NCBI RefSeq assembly: GCF_008704795.1
Contig: NZ_CP023690.1
Location: 3,978,501-4,042,500 of the forward strand
From: Streptomyces spectabilis
Lineage (GTDB): Bacteria; Actinomycetota; Actinomycetes; Streptomycetales; Streptomycetaceae
Length of the DNA: 64,000 nucleotides
Direction of reading: 5' to 3'
Each line of letters begins with the position of its first letter. The first letter of the stretch is position 1. The translations under genes were made by a program, and so were the position numbers. Shown one piece after another: positions 18,404 through 27,090 of this stretch. The notes below the pieces were generated by a model that saw only the letters and a list, made by a program, of their open reading frames with translations, ran no database searches and had not been told where the DNA came from.

Positions 18404-19374
18404 GGCTCACGTCGCGTACGAAGGCGTGGGGCGCGGTGGCCGGGGTGCTCCTGGCCGCCGGCGGCTGCGGCCTGACCAGCGGCTCGCCCATGGTGGACGA
18501 CGTGAAGCCCGGCATCGTCGGCCAGGGCAGGCCGCTGGAGGGCGCCGATCTCACCGTCACGTCGAAGGAGTTCACCGAACAGCTCATCCTCGGCGCGATC
18601 ATGGGCATCGCCTTCCAGGCGGCGGGCGCGGACGTCCTGGACCGGACGGGGATCCAGGGCTCGATCGGCGCCCGGGAGGCGGTCAAGGGCGGGGACGCGG
18701 ACGGCATGTACGAGTACACGGGCACCGCGTGGATCACGTACCTCGGCAACTCCAAGCCCGTCACCGACCCGCACCAGCAGTGGGAGGTGGTCCGCGAGGC
18801 GGACGCGAAGAACGGCCTGACCTGGCTGCCGCCCGCCGCGCTCAACAACACCTACGCCCTTGCGATGAACGAGTCCAACGCCAAGAAGTACGGCACGAAG
18901 ACGCTCTCGGACGTCGCCGCGCTCTCCAAGAAGGACCCCAAGGCCGTCACGGTGTGCGTGGAGGGCGAGTTCGCCAACCGCGCGGACGGCCTGCCCGGCA
19001 TGCAGAAGGCGTACGGCATGAAGCTCCCGGCCGGGAACATCACGCAGATGGACACCGGGATCATCTACACCCAGGCGGAGAAGGGCAGCTGCACCTACGG
19101 CGAGGTCTTCACGACGGACGGCCGCATCAAGGCGATGCACCTGACGACGATGGCGGACGACCGCCGCTTCTTCCCCAACTACAACGCGGCTCCCGAGATC
19201 AACAGCAAGACCCTCAAGAAGTACCCGGAGATCGCGGAGGTCCTCGCGCCCATCACCAAGAAGCTCGACAACAAGGTGGCGCAGGACCTGAACTCCAAGG
19301 TCGACGTGGACGGCGAGGACCCGCACGAGGTGGCGAAGGACTGGCTGGTGGAGCAGGGGTTCGTGAAGGAGTGA
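18400..19374 (+). CDS. Osmoprotectant-binding lipoprotein (OpuCC/ProX type)
   Basis: Extracytoplasmic solute-binding protein of about 324 residues, starting at the ATG that overlaps the upstream stop. The N-terminus has a lipoprotein signal ending LLAAGGCGLTSG, so it is anchored at a Cys. The mature domain opens with ADLTVTSKEFTEQLILGAIM, typical of the quaternary-amine binding family, and contains EYTGTAWITYLGN and TMADDRRFFPNYNAAP. The substrate is probably glycine betaine, choline or a related compatible solute; aromatic cage residues were not mapped. Confidence 0.92.
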   Translation: MRLTSRTKAWGAVAGVLLAAGGCGLTSGSPMVDDVKPGIVGQGRPLEGADLTVTSKEFTEQLILGAIMGIAFQAAGADVLDRTGIQGSIGAREAVKGGDADGMYEYTGTAWITYLGNSKPVTDPHQQWEVVREADAKNGLTWLPPAALNNTYALAMNESNAKKYGTKTLSDVAALSKKDPKAVTVCVEGEFANRADGLPGMQKAYGMKLPAGNITQMDTGIIYTQAEKGSCTYGEVFTTDGRIKAMHLTTMADDRRFFPNYNAAPEINSKTLKKYPEIAEVLAPITKKLDNKVAQDLNSKVDVDGEDPHEVAKDWLVEQGFVKE

Positions 19375-19395
19375 CCTGACTTACAAAGACTCCGT

Positions 19396-19437
19396 TGCAA
19401 AGAAAGCGTTGCAACGCTTTCTTTGCATGCGTACGCT
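19396..19437 (+). promoter_or_regulatory. 32-bp perfect palindrome over a putative leaderless promoter
   Basis: Positions 19396-19427 form a perfect palindrome with 16-nt half site TGCAAAGAAAGCGTTG. A -35 like TTGCAA (19409-19414) lies inside it. It is followed after exactly 17 bp by TACGCT (19432-19437), a good -10. The predicted start point falls on or next to the ATG at 19444, so the ArsR-type gene would be leaderless and its promoter covered by the palindrome. Autoregulation is the simplest reading. Confidence 0.7.
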
Positions 19438-19443
19438 GTGGCC

Positions 19444-20061
19444 ATGACGCAGGACCCGAAGCCCCGGAAGATCCACCATCTCGACGCCCGTTCGCTGCGG
19501 GGGCTCGCGCATCCGCTGCGCATACGACTGCTCGCCTCCCTGCGGCTCGACGGCCCGGCCACCGCGTCCCAACTCGCCGCCCGTCTGGGCGAGTCGAGCG
19601 GCGCGACGAGCTACCACCTGCGTCAGCTCGCGGAGTACGGCTTCGCGGAGGACGACCCGGAGCGCGGCAAGGGCAGGGAGCGCTGGTGGCGCGCCGTCCA
19701 CCAGGGCACATACCTGGACGACGACCTGCGCACCGACTCGACCCCGGAGGTCCGGGGTGCGCTCAACGCCTATCTGCACGAGTGGGCGACGTATCACGCG
19801 CAGGAGCTGTCCACCTGGCTCGGCACGGAGGGCGACTGGTCCAAGGAGTGGGTCGAGTCCTCGGACATGAGCGACTTCACGCTGCGGCTCACCCCGGCGC
19901 TCAACGCGGAGCTCGGCCGCAAGCTCCACGACCTGATCGAGAGCTACCGGGACCTGGCGCCCGAGGACGGCACCCCGGACGCGGCCCGGGTCCGCATCCA
20001 TCTGCACGCGTTCCCGACGAAGCCCGCGACCGACGACTCGGCCGACGACTCGACCGACTGA
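19444..20061 (+). CDS. ArsR/HTH_20-type transcriptional regulator
   Basis: About 205 residues. The winged helix-turn-helix occupies residues ~15-85 (LRGLAHPLRIRLLASLRLDGPATASQLAARLGESSGATSYHLRQLAEYGF). A C-terminal part of unknown ligand specificity and an acidic tail (TDDSADDSTD) follow. No metal-binding Cys pair is visible, so it is not a classical arsenic sensor. ATG at 19444 is chosen; there is no ribosome-binding site, consistent with a leaderless transcript from the promoter at 19409-19437. A small ORF follows 15 nt downstream. Confidence 0.88.
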   Translation: MTQDPKPRKIHHLDARSLRGLAHPLRIRLLASLRLDGPATASQLAARLGESSGATSYHLRQLAEYGFAEDDPERGKGRERWWRAVHQGTYLDDDLRTDSTPEVRGALNAYLHEWATYHAQELSTWLGTEGDWSKEWVESSDMSDFTLRLTPALNAELGRKLHDLIESYRDLAPEDGTPDAARVRIHLHAFPTKPATDDSADDSTD

Positions 20062-20076
20062 GAGGAGCGCACCACC

Positions 20077-20286
20077 ATGCACCCCGACGTCCATCTGTTC
20101 CTGCACGAGGTCCGCGCCGCCGAGCTGCGGCGTGCGACAGCCCCGCGCAGACCGCCGCGCGCGGCGTTCCGCACCCAACTGGGCTGGACCATGGTCGAGT
20201 TGGGCCTGCGCCTGGTCAGCAGCTCGGGACCTTCTCGCCCTTCTGCAGGGCCCGCAGCGCGTCGACCGTACCGGACAGCGTGGTGA
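20077..20286 (+). CDS. Small basic hypothetical protein
   Basis: A 69-residue reading frame with a strong ribosome-binding site (GAGAGGAG before the ATG) 15 nt after the ArsR-type gene. The first ~48 residues look protein-like (MHPDVHLFLHEVRAAELRRA and then RTQLGWTMVELGLRLV). The last ~20 are Ser/Pro/Arg-rich and overlap the 3' end of the convergent S16 protease gene. The real product may be co-expressed with the regulator. Function unknown. Confidence 0.5.
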   Translation: MHPDVHLFLHEVRAAELRRATAPRRPPRAAFRTQLGWTMVELGLRLVSSSGPSRPSAGPAARRPYRTAW

Positions 20287-21025
20287 CCGGCACCAGCTGA
20301 AGCCCCTTCGGCTTCTCCGCCTCGGCGTCCGAGCACTCGGCCTTCGGCACGAGGAAGACGGTGGCGCCGTCACGGGCCGCGGCCTGCGTCTTCAGGGAGA
20401 CGCCGCCGACGGCGCCGACCTTGCCGTTCGCCTTGATCGTGCCGGTCCCGGCGATCGTGCGGCCGCCGGTCAGATCGCCGCCGCTGCCGTTCCCGTCCAG
20501 CTTGTCGATGATGCCGAGCGCCAGGAAGAGCCCTGCGCTCGGCCCGCCGATCTTCCCCAGGTCGGCATTGACCTTGACCTTGCCGGTGCCGTCCACGCCG
20601 TCCGCCCGGAGAAAGCGGAGTGCGGCCTTCGTCGCGTCGTCCTGCGACTCCCGCATGTCGCCGAGGTTGTGCTGCTCGACTTCCTTCTCGTTGTCGCCCT
20701 CCGGATAGACCGAGTCCTTGGGCATCACGGCCCGGTCCGTACGGAACCAGCCGTCGACCACGTCGCCGAGGCGCACGGTCATCTGCGGCCCCGTCGCCAC
20801 GATCGTCGTCATCCGCAGCTGCCCCTCGGTCTTCCGCGTGGTCGCCCCGGTGATCGTGAGCACCGGCTTGCCCTCGTACTCCCCCAGCACATCGGCGGTG
20901 CCACCGGGCTGCGCCACGGCGAAGGGGAGCGGGGCGAACGCGGCGACCGCGAGCAGAGCGACGACGGGCGTCGCGGCGAGGGCGAGGACCTTGGGGCGGC
21001 TCAGCTGAGCGAGACGAGACAGCAC
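20216..21025 (-). CDS. Membrane-anchored Lon-like S16 serine protease
   Basis: A 269-residue protein with an N-terminal membrane anchor (ATPVVALLAVAAFAPLPFAV) and a C-terminal Lon proteolytic domain. The catalytic Ser is seen in GKIGGPSAGLFLALGIID, and the Lys of the Ser-Lys dyad in GAVGGVSLKTQAAA. It resembles YlbL-type proteins but is shorter and shows no clear PDZ domain between anchor and protease. There is no ATPase domain. GTG at 21025 is the likely start. The substrate is unknown; the domain would face outside the membrane. Confidence 0.82.
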   Translation of the reverse strand: MLSRLAQLSRPKVLALAATPVVALLAVAAFAPLPFAVAQPGGTADVLGEYEGKPVLTITGATTRKTEGQLRMTTIVATGPQMTVRLGDVVDGWFRTDRAVMPKDSVYPEGDNEKEVEQHNLGDMRESQDDATKAALRFLRADGVDGTGKVKVNADLGKIGGPSAGLFLALGIIDKLDGNGSGGDLTGGRTIAGTGTIKANGKVGAVGGVSLKTQAAARDGATVFLVPKAECSDAEAEKPKGLQLVPVTTLSGTVDALRALQKGEKVPSC

Positions 21026-21068
21026 GTGCCCAATCTACGCGAGCGCGGGATCAAGCCCCACAAGCCGC

Positions 21069-21710
21069 TCAGCGCAGGGCCTCGGCGACCTCGCGGGCCG
21101 CGTCCACCACCCGCGGGCCCACCCGCTCGGGCACGGAGTCGGCCAGCATGACCACGCCCACGCTGCCCTCGAGCCCGGTGACGCCGACGAGGGGCGCCGC
21201 CGCGCCGCTGGCGCCGGCCTCCAGTTCCCCGTGGGTGAGCGCGTACCCGGGGTCGGTGATGTGGCCCTGCCGCGCGGCGAGGATGGCCTTGCCCGCGGCG
21301 CCCCGGTCCAGGGGATGGCGGAAGCCGGTCCGATAGGCCACGTGGTAGTCGGTCCACGTCGGCTCGACCACGGCGACGGCGAGCGCCTCCGTGCCGTCGA
21401 CGAGGGTCAGGTGGGCCGTCGCCCCTATGTCCTCCGCGAGGGAGCGGAGCGCGGGAAGGGCGGCCTCGCGCACCAGCGGGTGCACCTGGCGGCCGAGGCG
21501 CAGGACGCCGAGGCCCACCCGGGCCCGGCCGCCCAAGTCCCGTCGTACGAGGGCGTGTTGTTCGAGGGTGGCGAGAAGCCGGTAGACGACCGTCCGGTTC
21601 ACCCCGAGCTTGTTGGACAGCTCGGTGACGGTCAGGCCGTGATCGGTGTCGGCGAGCAGCTTGAGGACGCGCAGTCCTCGGTCGAGCGTCTGAGATGTCT
21701 CCGCGGTCAC
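21069..21710 (-). CDS. IclR family transcriptional regulator
   Basis: About 213 residues. The N-terminal winged helix is SQTLDRGLRVLKLLADTDHGLTVTELSNKLGVNRTVVYRLLATLEQ, and the C-terminal effector domain contains THLTLVDGTEALAVAVVEP-like and HPLDRGAAGKAILAARQ segments. GTG at 21710 has AAGGAG at an ideal distance, better than the GTG at 21719. No catabolic operon adjoins it, so its target is not evident from context. Confidence 0.9.
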   Translation of the reverse strand: MTAETSQTLDRGLRVLKLLADTDHGLTVTELSNKLGVNRTVVYRLLATLEQHALVRRDLGGRARVGLGVLRLGRQVHPLVREAALPALRSLAEDIGATAHLTLVDGTEALAVAVVEPTWTDYHVAYRTGFRHPLDRGAAGKAILAARQGHITDPGYALTHGELEAGASGAAAPLVGVTGLEGSVGVVMLADSVPERVGPRVVDAAREVAEALR

Positions 21711-22059
21711 GACGCCCACTCCTTAGTCGTGAGGGTCGACGGCCCCCTCTGCGGCGGGCACCGGCTGCGCTCCGGGGCGGCGCTGCCACGGGGCGTTGTG
21801 TAGCGGGGACAGTAGCGAGGGCGTCCCGCTCAGCGGAAGACTCCGTCCAGAATCCGGTCAAGGGGACGGAAAGACGGTCCTTATCGCCCCGCTATGCACC
21901 CCGGTATGTGTACGCGGAACGCACAATGCCTGCACGCACTGCGCACGTTTCCAGACCTTCCGGTAACGACCGGGCCTCACGGGAGCGGCCTTTTGGGGGC
22001 GCGGGGAACTGCGCGACCAGCCACAGACGGCCCGCAGACAAGGACGGGGAAACGCACGG
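21711..22059. other. Intergenic region upstream of the IclR gene
   Basis: About 350 nt without a convincing gene. It holds the IclR promoter on the minus strand and, at its right end, the 3' flank of the helicase gene including a family A dispersed repeat at 21996-22022. A frame at 21695-22063 shows no family features and overlaps the IclR start. Confidence 0.5.
21996..22022 (-). repeat. Dispersed 3'-end repeat family A, copy 2
   Basis: On the minus strand this reads GGCTGGTCGCGCAGTTCCCC then GCGCCCC, a perfect match to the copies at 27977 and 51979. It begins about 38 nt beyond the helicase stop at 22060 and is in sense orientation with that transcript. Confidence 0.7.
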
Positions 22060-23850
22060 CTAGCTCATCCGCGTAGCCCACTCCTGCACCTTGGCGATGC
22101 GCTGCCGAAGCTGCCCAGCCGTAGCCTCCGCACTGGGCGGACCACCGCACACCCGCCGCAGCTCGGTGTGGATCACACCATGCGGCTTCCCGCTCTGATG
22201 GACGTACGCGCCGACCATCGTGTTCAGCTGCTTGCGGAGTTCGAGCAGCTCCTTGTGGGAGACCACGGGCCGCCGCTCCGCGGGCAGCTCCAGGAGGTCG
22301 GCCTCGTCGGCGGGCTTCTTCTTGCTGTGCGCGATCTGCCGGGCCTGCCGCTTCTGGAGCAGCAGCTGCACCTGGTCGGGCTCCAGGAGGCCCGGGATGC
22401 CGAGGTAGTCCTGCTCCTCCTCGCTGCCGGGGTGGGCCTGCATGCCGAACTCGGCGCCGTCGTAGAGCACCCGGTCGAAGACGGCCTCGGACTCCAGGGC
22501 CTCGAAGGAGAACTGCTCCTGCTCGCCGGTGTCCTCGTCCTGCTGCTTGTTCGCCTCGTCCATCTCCTGCTCGGACTCGGCGTACGGGTCCTCCTCGCCC
22601 TCCTTCTTCGGCTTGTCGAGGACGTGGTCGCGCTCGACCTCCATCTCGTTGGCGAAGCCGAGCAGGTCGGGGACCGTGGGCAGGAAGACGGAGGCGGTCT
22701 CGCCGCGCCGCCGGGAGCGCACGAAGCGGCCCACGGCCTGGGCGAAGAACAGCGGGGTCGAGATCGTCGTCGCGTACACGCCGACCGCGAGCCGGGGCAC
22801 GTCGACGCCCTCGGACACCATGCGGACGGCGACCATCCAGCGGTCGTCGCTGCCGCTGAAGTCGTCGATGCGCTGCGAGGCCCCGGTGTCGTCGGAGAGC
22901 ACGAGCGTGGCCTTGGTCCCGGTGATCTCCCGGATGAGCTTGGCATACGCGCGCGCCGAGTCCTGGTCGGAGGCGATCACCAGGGCGCCCGCGTCCGGAA
23001 TGGCCTTGCGCACTTCGCTCAGGCGCCGGTCGGCGGCCTTGAGGACGTTCGGCATCCAGTCGCCGCGCGGGTCGAGCGCGGTGCGCCAGGCCTGCGAGAC
23101 CGCGTCCTTGGTCATCGGCTCGCCGAGCCGGGCGGCGATCTCGTCACCGGCCTTGGTGCGCCAGCGCATGTTGCCGCTGTAGGAGAGGAAGATGACGGGC
23201 CGCACGACGCCGTCGCCGAGGGCGCTGCCGTAGCCGTACGTGTAGTCGGCGGAGGAGCGGCGGATGCCGTCGTTCCCCTCCTCGTACGCCACGAAGGGGA
23301 TGGGGTTGGTGTCGGAGCGGAACGGCGTGCCGGTGAGCGCCAGGCGGCGGGTCGCGGGCTCGAAGGCCTCCAGGCAGGCCTCGCCCCAGGACTTGGAGTC
23401 ACCGGCGTGGTGGATCTCGTCGAGGATGACGAGGGTCTTGCGCTGCTCCACGCGGTTGCGGTGCAGCATGGGCCGCACGCCGACGCCCGCGTACGTCACG
23501 GCGACGCCGTGGTACTCCCTGCTCAGCGGGCCCGCGCTGTACTCCGGGTCCAGCTTGATGCCTATCCGGGCCGCGGCCTCGGCCCACTGCTTCTTCAGGT
23601 GCTCGGTGGGGGCGACCACGGTGACCTGCTGCACCACGTGGTGGTGCAGGAGCCAGGACGCGAGCGTCAGCGCGAACGTGGTCTTGCCGGCGCCGGGCGT
23701 CGCGACCGCGAGGAAGTCGCGCGGCTGCTCCTGGATGTACTTCTCCATCGCCCCCTGCTGCCAGGCGCGCAGCTTGCTGGCGGTGCCCCAGGGAGCGCGT
23801 CCGGGGAAGGCGGGCGACAGGTGGTGGTTGGAGGCGGCGGTGGTAGTCAC
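22060..23850 (-). CDS. DEAD/DEAH-box helicase (SSL2-like)
   Basis: Superfamily 2 nucleic-acid helicase of 596 residues. Motif I is ATPGAGKTTFALTLA, motif II VILDEIHHAGDSKSWGEA, motif III ALTGTPFRSDTNP. The second RecA lobe includes VIASDQDSARAYAKLI and motif VI FFAQAVGRFVRSRRRGE. An acidic, Gln/Glu-rich insertion (about residues 410-440) and a conserved C-terminal region follow. The start is GTG at 23850 with GGAG upstream. It stands alone and is a conserved chromosomal gene in Streptomyces; its substrate is unknown. Confidence 0.92.
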   Translation of the reverse strand: MTTTAASNHHLSPAFPGRAPWGTASKLRAWQQGAMEKYIQEQPRDFLAVATPGAGKTTFALTLASWLLHHHVVQQVTVVAPTEHLKKQWAEAAARIGIKLDPEYSAGPLSREYHGVAVTYAGVGVRPMLHRNRVEQRKTLVILDEIHHAGDSKSWGEACLEAFEPATRRLALTGTPFRSDTNPIPFVAYEEGNDGIRRSSADYTYGYGSALGDGVVRPVIFLSYSGNMRWRTKAGDEIAARLGEPMTKDAVSQAWRTALDPRGDWMPNVLKAADRRLSEVRKAIPDAGALVIASDQDSARAYAKLIREITGTKATLVLSDDTGASQRIDDFSGSDDRWMVAVRMVSEGVDVPRLAVGVYATTISTPLFFAQAVGRFVRSRRRGETASVFLPTVPDLLGFANEMEVERDHVLDKPKKEGEEDPYAESEQEMDEANKQQDEDTGEQEQFSFEALESEAVFDRVLYDGAEFGMQAHPGSEEEQDYLGIPGLLEPDQVQLLLQKRQARQIAHSKKKPADEADLLELPAERRPVVSHKELLELRKQLNTMVGAYVHQSGKPHGVIHTELRRVCGGPPSAEATAGQLRQRIAKVQEWATRMS

Positions 23851-23982
23851 GGTCTCCGTTTTTGACGCTGGGGTACGTACGACAACCGGGCCACCCTACC
23901 GGTGGGATGACCGCACTCCGGGGCTGACGCTCGGGTCCGCCCCGGGGTGCGACATGGTTCACACCGGCCCGCCGGGGATGAT

Positions 23983-25476
23983 TCAGGCCTTCTCCGCAGG
24001 TCCCCGCAGGCGTGTGCCCAGCCACGCCCCGGCGAGCGCCACGGCCGCCATCGGCAGGAACACGGCGGTGAAGGCGCCCGGGTGCGAGCCCGCGGCTCCG
24101 GCGTCCGCGCCGTGGCCGCCGATCGTGCCGCCGCCCAGCGCGGCGAAGGCGGCGCCGCCCACGGCGAGCAGCAGGGCGTTGGACAGGCCGTCGGATATCT
24201 GGAGCGACGCGGAGTTCGAGCCCGCGTCCTGCGGGGGCGAGAGCCGGAGCAGCAGGACGCTGGTCGAGGCGATGACCATGCCCATGCCGAGGCAGCCGAC
24301 GCCCCAGGCGACCGCGACGACCCACACCGGGACGGCGTCGACGAGCACGCTGGGCGCGGTGGCGATGGCGGCGGCGACCAGGACCATCCCGGCGGCCACC
24401 AGCTTCTCCCGGTGGGGCTCCATGCGCGGCCGCGACTGCACGTACGAGCCGAGGGCCCAGGTCGCGCCGCCCGCCGCGAGCGAGAGGCCCGCGAGCGTCG
24501 GCGACAGACCGCGCTCGCTGACCAGCATCAGCGGTACGAAGGACTCGGCGGCGACGAAGGACCCGGCGGCCACGCCCCTCAGCAGCACCACGGAGGGGAG
24601 GCCGCGCGCGGCGCGGTAGGTGCCGCGCGGAAGCAGGCCGAGCACGGACGGGACCAGGACTGCCGCGCCGAGCGCCGCCGGGAGCAGGGACAGCCAGCGC
24701 AGGTCCTGTCCGGCGTACTGGAGCAGGCCCGCGCCGAGCGAGATGCCGAGGGCGAGCCGGACCCGGCGGCGGTCCAGGGGCTCGGCCGGGGCGTCGGGGT
24801 CGAGGGGGCCCGAGGCCTCGCGCCGTATCGCGGGCAGGGCGAGCGCGAGCGGCGCGGCGACCAGGGCCGGCACGCCGATGAACACCCACCGCCAGCCCAG
24901 GTGCTCCGTCACCGTGCCCGACACCAGGGGGCCGACCACGGACGGCACCACCCAGGCGGCCGCGAACGCCGCCATGATCGCCGGGCGGAGGTGCTCCGGG
25001 TACACCCGGCTCACCACCACGTACAGGGACACGATGACGAGGCCGCCGCCGAAGCCCTGCACGGCCCGGCCCAGGATGAACTGCCACATCGCGCCCGCCG
25101 TGCCGGAGAGGAGCAGGCCCGCCACGAAGGCGGACATGCCTGCGGTCAGCGGGCCCAGGGGGCCGCGCCGGTCTCCCCACTGCCCGGAGAGCACCATCCC
25201 GAACAGGCTGGTCGTGAAGTACGCGGAGAATCCGAACGCGTACAGCGACACCCCGTCGAGCTCCCGGGCCGCCACCGGCATCGCCGTGCCGACGGCGGTG
25301 GCCTCGAAGGCGATGAGCAGCACGACGGACACGATCCCGATGCTCAGCGCCCGATACGGTGCCGCGAGCACACCACCCTCGGGCACCTCGCGCGGTGCCG
25401 CCTGCGGGGCGGCCGGTGCGGTGGCGACATCGGTGTCGCGGGAGTCGCTGGAGTCGCGGGAGTCGTGGGTGGTCAT
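23983..25476 (-). CDS. MFS transporter, drug exporter-like
   Basis: About 497 residues with 12-14 predicted membrane helices and a periplasmic-loop pattern like the EmrB/QacA or LfrA type. Motif A is seen as GMVLSGQWGDRRGPLG. The N-terminus before the first helix carries a short DSRDSSDSRD repeat encoded by near-identical 9-nt units. The ATG at 25476 is preferred over the upstream start at 25506. No adjacent regulator is present, so the substrate cannot be inferred. Confidence 0.85.
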   Translation of the reverse strand: MTTHDSRDSSDSRDTDVATAPAAPQAAPREVPEGGVLAAPYRALSIGIVSVVLLIAFEATAVGTAMPVAARELDGVSLYAFGFSAYFTTSLFGMVLSGQWGDRRGPLGPLTAGMSAFVAGLLLSGTAGAMWQFILGRAVQGFGGGLVIVSLYVVVSRVYPEHLRPAIMAAFAAAWVVPSVVGPLVSGTVTEHLGWRWVFIGVPALVAAPLALALPAIRREASGPLDPDAPAEPLDRRRVRLALGISLGAGLLQYAGQDLRWLSLLPAALGAAVLVPSVLGLLPRGTYRAARGLPSVVLLRGVAAGSFVAAESFVPLMLVSERGLSPTLAGLSLAAGGATWALGSYVQSRPRMEPHREKLVAAGMVLVAAAIATAPSVLVDAVPVWVVAVAWGVGCLGMGMVIASTSVLLLRLSPPQDAGSNSASLQISDGLSNALLLAVGGAAFAALGGGTIGGHGADAGAAGSHPGAFTAVFLPMAAVALAGAWLGTRLRGPAEKA

Positions 25477-25610
25477 GCCGGTCAGCGTAGGAGCGGCCAC
25501 CGACACCCGGCGCCTGTCTGGAGACGGGCCCGACCTGGTCCCTTGGTCGTACGCCCCGGGCCCCTTCCACGGCGGACGCCCAGCTGCTCTCTCCGTCTCC
25601 GGGACGGGGC

Positions 25611-25626
25611 CCGGCGGCTCCGCCGG
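25611..25626 (-). terminator. Short hairpin after the small membrane-protein gene
   Basis: A 7-bp stem CCGGCGG/CCGCCGG with a 2-nt loop, 18 nt beyond the stop of the minus-strand gene ending at 25644. Weak but well placed. Confidence 0.4.
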
Positions 25627-25643
25627 AGGTCAGCGGGCCGGGC

Positions 25644-26318
25644 TCACAGCACCTTCGCGCTCTCCAGGACCGCGTCCGCCGTCTCCTGCTCGTCCCCCTC
25701 GCCCGGCTTCGCCACGCCCATCAGGAACACCGACCGGGCGGCGTCCGCGCTGATCACCGTCAGACGCAGCCGGGTCTCGCCGTCCTCGCCGCCCTTCATC
25801 ACGAGGACCACGGTGTGGGCGGGGTGCCCGCCGACCGTGGTCGGCTCGGACTCGGTCTGCTCCGCCGAACCGTCCGGGTTGAAGAACTCCGCGTTGGACC
25901 GGGCGGCGCGCTCCGTCTGCGCCTTCAGGTCCGACTCGGCGACGGCGCCACCGCGCCCGGTGAGCACCATGCCGAACCGGCTGCTCTCGTCACTCTCCCC
26001 CTCGGCCTCCGTCCGGATCGAGCTCGTGAAGGCGCTGACCAGATCCCCCTCGTCCCGCTTCCAGCCCTCGGGAAGCCGGTACGACACCCCGGCCTTCAGG
26101 TCCGTCGCCCAGGGCCGCCCCGCCAGGGGGTCGTCGCCCCCGCCGTCCTTGCTCCACCACCAGGCCCCGAGCCCGGCGCCCAACAGGGCCACGACCACGA
26201 CCGCGACGATCCCCCGCCGCCGCGACCGCCCCGGCGGAGACGGCTGCGGCTGCGGCTGCGGCTGCGGCGCATAGGGAGGCGGAGGCGGAACCGGGGCCTG
26301 CGAGGGCGGTGTCGTCAT
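25644..26318 (-). CDS. Single-pass membrane protein, hypothetical
   Basis: About 224 residues: a Pro/Gln-rich cytoplasmic head (PPPPPYAPQPQPQPQP), basic SRRR, one membrane helix (IVAVVVVALLGAGLGAWWW) and an extracytoplasmic domain containing YRLPEGWKRDEGDLVSAF. This layout matches a common Streptomyces class of surface-exposed proteins of unknown function. Upstream at 26353-26370 is an 18-bp perfect palindrome, 35 nt before the ATG, that probably controls it. Confidence 0.75.
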   Translation of the reverse strand: MTTPPSQAPVPPPPPYAPQPQPQPQPSPPGRSRRRGIVAVVVVALLGAGLGAWWWSKDGGGDDPLAGRPWATDLKAGVSYRLPEGWKRDEGDLVSAFTSSIRTEAEGESDESSRFGMVLTGRGGAVAESDLKAQTERAARSNAEFFNPDGSAEQTESEPTTVGGHPAHTVVLVMKGGEDGETRLRLTVISADAARSVFLMGVAKPGEGDEQETADAVLESAKVL

Positions 26319-26686
26319 GGGCCCCAGTGTCGCCAACGGCCATGGAACGGCCTTGAGTACGCGTACTCAACGGCTACTCACACGGCGTGGCTTTTCAGTC
26401 ACGTTTCCCTTGTGACGCCGCGCACGAGCCGTGGCACACCCGTGAAGATCTTCCACAATATCGCCACTTTCACCGCAGGATCTGTGGCCCGCGCGCCGCG
26501 CAGGCGAACACGCCGCAGGATCGACTTCGTTAAAGAATGCACCATTTGCACATAGGTGTCCGTAATGGCGGGCAACTCCTCGTGCCGATTAGGCCTCCCG
26601 TCTCCCTCCCTGTACGCATGGCCTCAGGAACTCCGGCCCGACCACCGGAACTTCCTCTCCACCACGCACACTTGGGGGTACCACGC
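26319..26686. other. Divergent regulatory region upstream of melC
   Basis: A 368-nt region between the membrane-protein gene (minus) and melC1 (plus). Besides the palindrome at 26353-26370 it holds a stretch of lower GC around 26440-26560, where the melC promoter is expected. The melC1 ribosome-binding site (GGGGG) lies at 26674-26678. No gene is seen; a longer in-frame start for melC1 at 26537 would destroy the Tat signal and is rejected. Confidence 0.55.
26353..26370. promoter_or_regulatory. 18-bp perfect palindrome
   Basis: TTGAGTACGCGTACTCAA is a perfect palindrome, followed at 26375 by a further partial half-site CTACTCA. It sits 35 nt before the start of the minus-strand membrane-protein gene and is a likely operator. 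The binding protein is unknown to me. Confidence 0.55.
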
Positions 26687-27073
26687 ATGTCCGGAATCAC
26701 CCGCCGCCAGGCCATCGGCGCCGCGAGCGCCGTCGCCGGGGCCACCGTCGTCGGCCTCGGCGCCGCTCACGTCTCCGCCGCCCCGCGCGGCACCCGCCCC
26801 GCCGAACCCGCCTCCTTCGACGAGGTCTACCTCGGCCGCCGCATCCAGGGCGGGCCCGCCGGAGGCCACGGCGGCCACCACGGCGACCACGGCGACGGCT
26901 ACTCCGTGCGCATCGACGGCGACGAGCTCCACATCATGCGCAACGCCGACGGCACCTGGATCAGCGTCATCAACCACTACGACCCGCAGGCCACGCCCCG
27001 CGCCCTCGCCCGCGCCGCCGTCGACGACCTCCAGGGCGCCGCCCTGGTCCCGCTCGCCGCCGCCACCCGCTGA
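26687..27073 (+). CDS. melC1: Tyrosinase cofactor/caperone protein MelC1 (apotyrosinase activator)
   Basis: Chaperone that delivers copper to and helps export apotyrosinase MelC2. The 128-residue protein starts at ATG 26687 with a twin-arginine signal ([15 protein letters not shown]) leading to a cleavage region near VSAAPRG. A His-rich copper-handling segment [14 protein letters not shown] follows, then the conserved [20 protein letters not shown]. It lies 17 nt upstream of melC2, forming the classic Streptomyces melanin operon. MelC2 has no signal of its own and is carried out by MelC1. Confidence 0.95.
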   Translation: MSGITRRQAIGAASAVAGATVVGLGAAHVSAAPRGTRPAEPASFDEVYLGRRIQGGPAGGHGGHHGDHGDGYSVRIDGDELHIMRNADGTWISVINHYDPQATPRALARAAVDDLQGAALVPLAAATR

Positions 27074-27090
27074 TCCGGAGCCCCGCCGCC

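Noticed and set aside
26537..26686. Longer MelC1 N-terminus
   Set aside because: It would bury the twin-arginine signal; ATG 26687 has its own GGGGG site.
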